From assembly GCA_963771015.1 (NCBI GenBank), contig CAVYRN010000009.1, positions 310,001 through 374,000 of the forward strand: a DNA stretch of 64,000 nucleotides. Direction: 5' to 3'. The number at the start of each line of letters is the position of its first letter. The stretch's first letter is position 1. The notes under the pieces are model-generated. The model made no database searches. It saw only the letters and a program-made list of their open reading frames with translations, and was not told the DNA's origin. This DNA is from CAVSJJ01 sp963771015. Lineage in GTDB: Bacteria > Actinomycetota > Actinomycetes > Actinomycetales > Dermatophilaceae. This document shows, one piece after another, positions 52,687 to 58,502 of the stretch. The translations under genes were made by a program, and so were the position numbers.

Positions 52687-52742
52687 CCGGTCCCGGGCGA
52701 CCGCGGTGTTTCCGGCCTCACCTCGCCGACCTCTTGCCACGC

Positions 52743-53195
52743 ATGACCAAGGCGTCGCACACTCGTGTCGAGGTGATGACAATGGCTGTCGTCCTGGGTC
52801 TGCTGGCGTGTCTCGTCGTGCCCTTCCTCGTCTTCGGTGCCGAGGGACTGCTGCTCGACTGGCTCGTCACGGACCGGCCGCCCCGGCTGCTGCGCCGCCC
52901 CGCGGCCTGGCTGGGCCGTCATCTGCCTCATCGAGGCCGGCAGGCCGTGCCGCTTCCGCCGGTGCTCCTCGCCCTGGAGCTGCGCCGGCTCGCCGTCGAG
53001 ATCCGCCGGGTCGAGGCGGACAACCAACCCGCCAAGGCGGCCCGGCTGGCCGCGTCGACGTCCGCCTACGACTACGTCCTCCTCGCGTACTGCCGCAGCG
53101 TCGATGTCCCGGTTCCTTCGCAGAGCAGTCCGCTCACGGCCAGGCAGCGCTTCTCGGCCGAGGAGGCCCTCATCGGGGCGGGGCACGACTGGTAG
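52743..53195 (+). CDS. membrane-anchored protein of unknown function
   Basis: A 150-residue protein from ATG 52743. One N-terminal membrane helix (MAVVLGLLACLVVPFLVFGAE) is followed by a basic Pro/Arg-rich stretch and a helical C-terminal half (LLALELRRLAVEIRRVEADN, then QPAKAARLAASTSAYDYVLL). ATGs at 52776 and 52782 are alternative starts; the latter has GAGG 8 nt upstream. No family is recognised. It follows the DUF6295 gene by 56 bp and may or may not share its transcript. Confidence 0.6.
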   Translation: MTKASHTRVEVMTMAVVLGLLACLVVPFLVFGAEGLLLDWLVTDRPPRLLRRPAAWLGRHLPHRGRQAVPLPPVLLALELRRLAVEIRRVEADNQPAKAARLAASTSAYDYVLLAYCRSVDVPVPSQSSPLTARQRFSAEEALIGAGHDW

Positions 53196-53252
53196 GAGGA
53201 GCAGCCGTCCGGCGACCGCCCACCGGGAGAGCCGCGCCGCCCGGCGCCGCGA

Positions 53253-53297
53253 CCCGGGGCCGCCACCCGGGGCCGCCACCCGGGGCCGCCACCCGGG
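53253..53297. repeat. 13-bp GC tandem repeat, 3.5 copies
   Basis: CCCGGGGCCGCCA is repeated exactly at 53253, 53266 and 53279, with a partial fourth unit CCCGGG. It lies in the intergenic region upstream of the 3-hydroxyacyl-CoA dehydrogenase gene and is likely to vary in copy number. Confidence 0.88.
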
Positions 53298-53326
53298 CCG
53301 ATGCGGCGCCGGCCGGGTCCGCCCGA

Positions 53327-53332
53327 TAGCCT
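53327..53332 (+). promoter_or_regulatory. -10 box of the 3-hydroxyacyl-CoA dehydrogenase gene
   Basis: TAGCCT lies 80 bp before the ATG, giving a leader of about 75 nt. No clear -35 or SD was seen. Tentative. Confidence 0.4.
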
Positions 53333-53412
53333 GCTCGCACCCTGGCCGATGGTGGGGAGCCTCACGTCCCGTCGGCCGCTGACGGCAACCCGCGGATGCG
53401 AGGATCGCACAC

Positions 53413-55191
53413 ATGGCACGAGAGTTCACCAAGGTCGGCGTCATCGGTCTCGGCACGATGGGTGCCGGCATCGTCGAGGTCGTCGCGCGCAACGGGATCG
53501 ACGTCGTCGCCGTCGAGGTGAGCGACGAGGCCGTCGAGCGCGGCAAGGGGGTGCTCGCCAAGAGCACCGGCCGGGCCCTCGAGCGCGGCAAGCTGAGCCA
53601 GGAGGACTACGACGCCCTGCACGGGCGGGTGACGTTCACGTCGAACCTCGCCGACGTCGCGGGCTGTCAGCTCGTCGTCGAGGCGGTCCCGGAGAGCCTG
53701 GAGCTGAAGAAGAAGATCTTCGCCGGTCTCGACGCGGTCGTCGCCGAGGACGCGGTGCTCGCGACGAACACGTCCTCTCTTCCGGTCACCGAGATCGCCG
53801 TCGCCACCGACCACCCCGGCCGGGTGGTCGGCATGCACTTCTTCAACCCCGCCCCGGTCCTGAAGTTCGTCGAGGTCATCCGCACGGTCATCACCTCCGA
53901 GGACGTCTTCGCCGACGTCAAGGCGTTCGCCGAGGCCCTGGGCAAGATGCCGGTCGTCGTCGGTGACAAGGCCGGCTTCATCGCCAACGCGCTGCTGTTC
54001 GGCTATCTCAACCATGCGGTGTCGATGTACGAGAACAGGTACGCCTCGCGCGAGGACATCGATGCCGCGATGCGCTTCGGCTGCGGCTACCCGATGGGTC
54101 CGCTCGCCCTCCTCGACCTCATCGGCCTGGACACGGCATACGAGATCCTCGACACGATGTACCGACAGGGCCGCGACCGGCTGCACGCGCCGCGGCCGAT
54201 CATCAAGCAGATGGTCAGCGCCGGGCTGCTCGGCCGCAAGAGCGGCCGGGGCTTCTACACGTATGCCGCTCCCGGCAGCCCCGTCGTCGTCGAGGACGCG
54301 CAGACGCCGACCGACGGACCCCCCGAGGGGGTCGCCCTGCGCCCGGTGACGGCCGTGGGCGTCGTCGGCTCCGGCACGATGGCGACGGGCATCATCGAGG
54401 TGTTCGCCAAGGCCGGGTTCGGTGTCACGTATGTGGCCCGCTCTGCGGAGAAGGTCGACGCGGTCCGGGCCAAGATCGAGACCTCTCAGGCCCGGGCGGT
54501 CGAGAAGGGCCGGGCGTCCCAGGAGGACGCCGATGCCCTGCTCGCCCGGCTCACCGGGACGACCTCCCGCGAGGACCTCGCCGGCGTCGACCTCGTCGTC
54601 GAGGCCATCGCCGAGGACATCGACGTCAAGCAGGACCTCTTCCGGGACCTGGACCGGATCTGCAAGCCCGGGGCGGTCCTCGCCACGACGACCTCGTCGC
54701 TGCCGATCATCGACTGTGCCAAGGTGACGAGCCGGCCGCAGGACGTCATCGGGATGCACTTCTTCAACCCGGCCCAGGTCATGAAGCTCGTCGAGGTCGT
54801 CCACACGGTCGCCACCGCGCCGGACGTCGTGGCGACCATCCAGAACCTCTGCGTGAGGGTCGGCAAGCACCCGGTGACGTGTGGCGACCGGTCGGGGTTC
54901 ATCGTCAACGCACTGCTGTTCCCCTACCTCAACGACGCGGTCAAGATGCTCGACGCCAACTACGCCAGCGCCGACGACATCGACACGGCGATGAAGACCG
55001 GGTGTGGGCTGCCGATGGGGCCGTTCGACCTGCTCGACGTCGTCGGCCTCGATGTGTCCCTGGCCATCGAACGCGAGCTCTATGTCGAGTTCCGCGAGCC
55101 GGGGTTCGCCCCCGCGCCGCTGCTCGAGCACCTCGTCACGGCGGGCTACCTCGGCCGCAAGGCCGGCCGCGGGTTCCGTACCTACGCCTGA
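53413..55191 (+). CDS. 3-hydroxyacyl-CoA dehydrogenase, tandem double-domain form
   Basis: NAD(P)-dependent oxidation or reduction of 3-hydroxyacyl-CoA, most likely (S)- or (R)-3-hydroxybutyryl-CoA/acetoacetyl-CoA. The 592-residue protein is an internal duplication. Unit 1 (about 5-288) has VIGLGTMGAGI, NTSSLPVTEIA, GMHFFNPAPVLKFVEV and KAGFIANALL. Unit 2 (about 313-592) has VVGSGTMATGI, TTSSLPIIDCA, GMHFFNPAQVMKLVEV and RSGFIVNALL. Both keep the catalytic His and Glu/Asn regions. Such double forms accompany ccr and meaA in actinobacteria. It could supply crotonyl-CoA for the ethylmalonyl-CoA pathway. Confidence 0.9.
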   Translation: MAREFTKVGVIGLGTMGAGIVEVVARNGIDVVAVEVSDEAVERGKGVLAKSTGRALERGKLSQEDYDALHGRVTFTSNLADVAGCQLVVEAVPESLELKKKIFAGLDAVVAEDAVLATNTSSLPVTEIAVATDHPGRVVGMHFFNPAPVLKFVEVIRTVITSEDVFADVKAFAEALGKMPVVVGDKAGFIANALLFGYLNHAVSMYENRYASREDIDAAMRFGCGYPMGPLALLDLIGLDTAYEILDTMYRQGRDRLHAPRPIIKQMVSAGLLGRKSGRGFYTYAAPGSPVVVEDAQTPTDGPPEGVALRPVTAVGVVGSGTMATGIIEVFAKAGFGVTYVARSAEKVDAVRAKIETSQARAVEKGRASQEDADALLARLTGTTSREDLAGVDLVVEAIAEDIDVKQDLFRDLDRICKPGAVLATTTSSLPIIDCAKVTSRPQDVIGMHFFNPAQVMKLVEVVHTVATAPDVVATIQNLCVRVGKHPVTCGDRSGFIVNALLFPYLNDAVKMLDANYASADDIDTAMKTGCGLPMGPFDLLDVVGLDVSLAIERELYVEFREPGFAPAPLLEHLVTAGYLGRKAGRGFRTYA

Positions 55192-55206
55192 CTCCCGGAT
55201 GCCCGA

Positions 55207-55226
55207 CCGGGGAGACCGTTCCCCGG
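55207..55226 (+). terminator. hairpin after the dehydrogenase gene
   Basis: 7-bp stem CCGGGGA/TCCCCGG with a 6-nt loop, 15 bp past the stop. Confidence 0.55.
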
Positions 55227-55293
55227 GAGCTCGACTCGCCTGACCCCGCCCCGGATGCCGGGCCGGGGACACCGGGCGGCGCATCCGTTGGGG

Positions 55294-55341
55294 GGAGCCG
55301 ACACGCGGGTATGCCGTGGGTTCCCTCGGCGTGTTGCCTCC
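55294..55341. repeat. hairpin repeat family, copy 1
   Basis: Left arm GGAGCCGACACGC pairs with right arm GCGTGTTGCCTCC across 22 nt, with one C-C mismatch and one G-T wobble. The right arm GGCGTGTTGCCTCC is identical in the copies at 56596 and 56774, so this is a dispersed repeat as well as a terminator-like hairpin. It lies between the convergent dehydrogenase and DUF559-like genes. Confidence 0.8.
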
Positions 55342-55477
55342 TTTCAACCGGCCTGCGCGGCGGCCGACGAGGCTGATGGGCTGGTGGGACCCGTGGAGCG
55401 GCAAGAGCGGCTTGTGATACCCACGACGAGCTGGTGTGATGCCCCGACGAGCTGGCCGGGCGAGCTGGCCGGGCGAG

Positions 55478-56485
55478 CTAGCCGATCGCGAGCCGACGCG
55501 GGTCGAGCCCGAGGGCCCCGGCGAACCGAGTCAGACAGGTGACCCGTCGGGCCGGACGCACGACGTCTTCGGCGAAGATCTCCAGGACCCGCCAGCCCTC
55601 GTCCTCGGCGAGCCCCCGCCGGTGAGCGTCGCTGCTGCGGCGGGTGATGGGGGCGTGGACCTCGCCCTGGTACTCGCCGACGACCCGAGCGTCCTCCCAG
55701 ACGAGATCCCCCTCGAGGAGCCACCCGCCGGCGCGGTCCCGGACGGGATGGTTCAGCAGTGGCGGGGGGAAGCCTGCCCGGTCGAACATGAGCCGGGCCC
55801 GGGTCTCCCCGGGAGAGCGCGAACCCGAGCGGATGAGCCGGAATGCTGCGTCGAGAGAGCGTTTGCCGCGGTGGTGCCGGCGCCTCGACAGCGCCGCGGC
55901 GAGGGCGGCGTGCCCGGTCGACCGAGGACGCTCGAGGTCCTGGAACGGCTCTCCCAGGCCGTTCTCGTGACCGGTGCCGTCCAGGCCCGGTGCGCCGGCG
56001 CGGTCGAGCCTGCGGATGACCTCGTCACCGACGATGACAAGGTCATCGACGTTGAGACCATGCCCGGCGAACGTGCCCAGGTCGCACCAGACGTCGGCCA
56101 GCCCGACGACCCGGAGCCGGCCCAGCATCTCGACCGCCCGGATCTCGAGCCCCTTGTGGCCCGCGCAGCCTCCGCGGACGACCCGCCCCCGGTCGCTGTC
56201 CCGCATGACGTCCAAGAGGGTGTGCTGCTCAAGGCGCGGCGGGAGCGGCAGACGCCAGAGCTGGGCTGCGGTGACGTGCGAGAAGGCGGCGTCGGGCGGA
56301 AGCGCCAGCGCGAACGCCTCGGCCCGGTGGGGCAGGGTAGGAAGCGGGATAGGCGCCCGGACCGACTGGGTGGTCCGGGAGAGATCGCGTCCGCGCAGCC
56401 GCCCTGGGCGCACCCGGAGGGCCCTGGCCTGGGCGACCGTGAACGGCACGGTGGCCAGAGCGGCGGGCAGGGGTTCGCGGGCCAT
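55478..56485 (-). CDS. DUF559/AbiEi-like hypothetical protein
   Basis: A 335-residue protein typical of actinobacterial genomes. The N-terminal wHTH-like region includes PAALATVPFTVAQARALRV and AFSHVTAAQLWRLPLP, reminiscent of type IV antitoxin AbiEi. The C-terminal region looks like a DUF559/Vsr-type nuclease fold: WLLEGDLVWEDARVVGEYQG, then HAPITRRSSDAHRRGLAEDEGWRVLEIFAEDV with Asp and Glu-x-Gln positions. Activity is not established. I start at ATG 56485; in-frame codons further upstream lie in repeat-rich DNA. It is flanked on both sides by copies of the hairpin repeat. Confidence 0.7.
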   Translation of the reverse strand: MAREPLPAALATVPFTVAQARALRVRPGRLRGRDLSRTTQSVRAPIPLPTLPHRAEAFALALPPDAAFSHVTAAQLWRLPLPPRLEQHTLLDVMRDSDRGRVVRGGCAGHKGLEIRAVEMLGRLRVVGLADVWCDLGTFAGHGLNVDDLVIVGDEVIRRLDRAGAPGLDGTGHENGLGEPFQDLERPRSTGHAALAAALSRRRHHRGKRSLDAAFRLIRSGSRSPGETRARLMFDRAGFPPPLLNHPVRDRAGGWLLEGDLVWEDARVVGEYQGEVHAPITRRSSDAHRRGLAEDEGWRVLEIFAEDVVRPARRVTCLTRFAGALGLDPRRLAIG

Positions 56486-56595
56486 GGGCGCAGCATGGCC
56501 GAGAGCAGAGGTTGCGTCGCCGGGATTTCCACAGGCCGTCCCCAGCGGAGGGTGCGGGATGTCGGTCCTCGGAGAGGGCGGCACTTGGCCATCGA

Positions 56596-56646
56596 GGGAA
56601 GCCGACATGCCGGTATGCCGCCGCCTGCCTCGGCGTGTTGCCTCCC
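56596..56646. repeat. hairpin repeat family, copy 2
   Basis: GGGAAGCCGACATGCC pairs imperfectly with GGCGTGTTGCCTCCC. The ATCGAGGG lead-in and CTCGGCGTGTTGCCTCCC end match copy 3. The loop contains a GTATGCCG heptamer, as in copy 1. Confidence 0.8.
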
Positions 56647-56671
56647 GTCAGCGGGGTGGCTCTGCTTGGCC

Positions 56672-56713
56672 GGGGCCGGGGCCGGGGCCGGGGCCGGGGC
56701 CGGGGCCGGGGCC
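56672..56713. repeat. (GGGGCC)7 hexanucleotide tract
   Basis: Seven uninterrupted GGGGCC units followed by GGGC. The G-rich strand (plus) has eight runs of at least three G and can form G-quadruplexes. It lies between hairpin copies 2 and 3, 140 bp from the tyrosine phenol-lyase stop codon. Confidence 0.95.
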
Positions 56714-56773
56714 GGGCGTCGGGCGTCCCGCGAGTGGGGGAGAGCGTGACGGCTCGGGGCCGGTGTGCCGAAC

Positions 56774-56835
56774 ATCGAGGGGAGGCGACATGCCGGGGGG
56801 ACACCGTTGTCCTCGGCGTGTTGCCTCCCCTCGAT
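56774..56835. repeat. hairpin repeat family, copy 3 (21-bp stem; probable terminator of tpl)
   Basis: Left arm 56774-56794 and right arm 56815-56835 pair over 21 bp with only two G-T wobbles and a 20-nt loop. The hairpin starts 18 bp past the tyrosine phenol-lyase stop on the minus strand, so it can act as its terminator. It shares arm sequence with copies 1 and 2. Confidence 0.85.
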
Positions 56836-56853
56836 GGGCCCGGGGGGAGGGGC

Positions 56854-58287
56854 CTAGGCGCCCGCGAGGGCGGGCTCTGCGGTCCCGGTGGCGTGCGCCC
56901 GGCCGCCCTCGATGGTGCGCAGCGGGATCGGCTCGAAGCGCGAGGTGAAGAACCGGAGGGTCGGTGACTCGTAGACGAAGCGCAGCCCGGTGATGGTCTC
57001 TCGGCGCTGCCACAGCTCGATGACGGCATCGGCGACGACGTCCATGTGCCGGTCGGTGTAGACCCGGCGCGGAATGGTCAGCCGGACCATCTCGAGCTTG
57101 GGGTGCCGGTTCTCGCCCTCGGGGGTCCGCCCGGCGGAGACGATGCCGCGCTCCATCGCCCGCACGCCTGACTCGACGAACAGCGCCGCGGCGAGTGCCT
57201 GGGCGGGGAACTCGTCCTGGGTGAGGTGCGGGAGGAAGGCGGCGGCGTCGATGAACACCGCGTGCCCGCCGATCGGCTGGATGACCGGGACCCCGGCGTC
57301 GATGAGCTGCTGGCCGAGGTAGCGGACCTGCCCTATCCGGCTGGCGAGGTAGTGGTCGTCGACGGCCTCGCGCAGGCCGACGGCCATCGCCTCGAGGTCG
57401 CGGCCGGCGAGGCCGCCGTAGGTCGGCATACCCTCGTACACGACGACGAGCTCGCGGGCCGCCAGGAGGATCTCCTCCGAACGCATCGCGAGGAACCCGC
57501 CGATGTTGACCAGGGCGTCCTTCTTGCCCGACATGGTCAGGCCGTCGAACACCGACATCATCTCCAGCACGATCGAGGCGCAGGACCGGTCGGCATACCC
57601 CTCCTCGCGTTCCTGGATGAAGTACGCGTTCTCGGCGAGGCGGGTCGCGTCGGACCACAGGATGATCCCGTGCCGGTCGCAGAGCTCCCGGACCGCCCGC
57701 AGGTTGGCCATCGACACCGGCTGGCCGCCGGCCATGTTGACCGTGACGGCGACGTTGACGTAGGCGATCTGCTCGGCCCCCACCTCGTCGATGAGCCGCT
57801 CGAGCTTGGCGATGTCGACGTTGCCCTTGAACGGGTGCAGGCTGGTCGGGTCGTGCGCCTCGTCGATGATCACGTCGACGAAGGTGCCGCCGGCCAGCTC
57901 CTGGTGAAGCCGGGTCGTCGTGAAGTACATGTTCCCGGGGACGTACTGGCCCTGGGAGATGAGGATCTTGCTGATGAGGTGCTCGGCTCCGCGGCCCTGG
58001 TGGGTCGGTACGACGTGCGGGAAGCCGTAGGTCTCCTGGACGGCCCGCTCGAGGTTGTCGAAGGACCGGGCGCCGGCATACGCCTCGTCGCCCATCATCA
58101 GTGCCGACCACTGCCGGTCGCTCATCGCCGAGGTACCCGAGTCGGTCAGCAGGTCGATGGGGCAGACACGGCTGGGCAGGAGGAAGGTGTTGTAGCCGGC
58201 CTCCTCGACGGCCTGCTGACGCTGCTCGCGGGTCGTCACCGCGAGCGGCTCGACCATCTTGATCCGGTACGGCTCGGCTGTGCGCAT
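56854..58287 (-). CDS. tpl: tyrosine phenol-lyase (beta-tyrosinase)
   Basis: PLP-dependent beta-eliminating lyase: tyrosine to phenol, pyruvate and ammonia. The 477-residue protein aligns from end to end with my memory of Citrobacter TPL with an offset of one residue. AEPYRIKMVEP opens it. Tyr70 is in GDEAYAG, and VPTHQGRGAEH and GNMYFTTTR (Thr123) follow. The PLP lysine is Lys256 in MSGKKD, and Arg380 is in AMERG. Thr123 and Arg380 correspond to the tyrosine-specific Thr124 and Arg381; tryptophanase has Asp and Ile/Val there. GAGGAGGAG precedes the ATG. Divergent from a flavoprotein gene. Confidence 0.9.
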   Translation of the reverse strand: MRTAEPYRIKMVEPLAVTTREQRQQAVEEAGYNTFLLPSRVCPIDLLTDSGTSAMSDRQWSALMMGDEAYAGARSFDNLERAVQETYGFPHVVPTHQGRGAEHLISKILISQGQYVPGNMYFTTTRLHQELAGGTFVDVIIDEAHDPTSLHPFKGNVDIAKLERLIDEVGAEQIAYVNVAVTVNMAGGQPVSMANLRAVRELCDRHGIILWSDATRLAENAYFIQEREEGYADRSCASIVLEMMSVFDGLTMSGKKDALVNIGGFLAMRSEEILLAARELVVVYEGMPTYGGLAGRDLEAMAVGLREAVDDHYLASRIGQVRYLGQQLIDAGVPVIQPIGGHAVFIDAAAFLPHLTQDEFPAQALAAALFVESGVRAMERGIVSAGRTPEGENRHPKLEMVRLTIPRRVYTDRHMDVVADAVIELWQRRETITGLRFVYESPTLRFFTSRFEPIPLRTIEGGRAHATGTAEPALAGA

Positions 58288-58414
58288 GGGGGCGCTCCTC
58301 CTCAGGGGACGGGGGGTGATGTGGCCCCAGGATGACCCCCTGACCGGCTATGCACAAGTCGCCCATGTTGTCATGCCAGCGTTGACCAATATGCTCATCA
58401 AATTCCGCAAATAG

Positions 58415-58431
58415 ATACACAATCTGTGTAT
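58415..58431. promoter_or_regulatory. perfect palindrome between tpl and the flavoprotein gene
   Basis: ATACACAATCTGTGTAT is a 7-bp perfect inverted repeat with a 3-nt centre. It sits in an AT-rich island (about 58350-58431) unusual for this DNA. It lies 60 bp before the -10 box of the rightward gene and 128 bp before tpl. It is a likely operator for a dimeric regulator encoded elsewhere. Confidence 0.7.
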
Positions 58432-58490
58432 GCCAGTGGCGAAGGGTCGGCATCGACGGACCTCCCGCCGGACCCCGGCACCGGGGCGCG

Positions 58491-58496
58491 TAGCGT
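58491..58496 (+). promoter_or_regulatory. -10 box, leaderless start of the flavoprotein gene
   Basis: TAGCGT, 6 nt, then GTG at 58503. It rules against the GTG at 58497, which would lie ahead of the expected transcription start. Confidence 0.6.
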
Positions 58497-58502
58497 GTGC
58501 TC

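Noticed and set aside
56854..58287. Assignment of the lyase as tryptophanase (tnaA)
   Set aside because: Positions that are Asp and Ile/Val in tryptophanase are Thr123 and Arg380 here, and overall sequence follows TPL (MSDRQW, GNMYFTTTR, AMERGI).
58497..58502. Earlier GTG start for the flavoprotein gene
   Set aside because: It would begin directly after the -10 box, before the expected transcription start. The GTG at 58503 fits a leaderless message.
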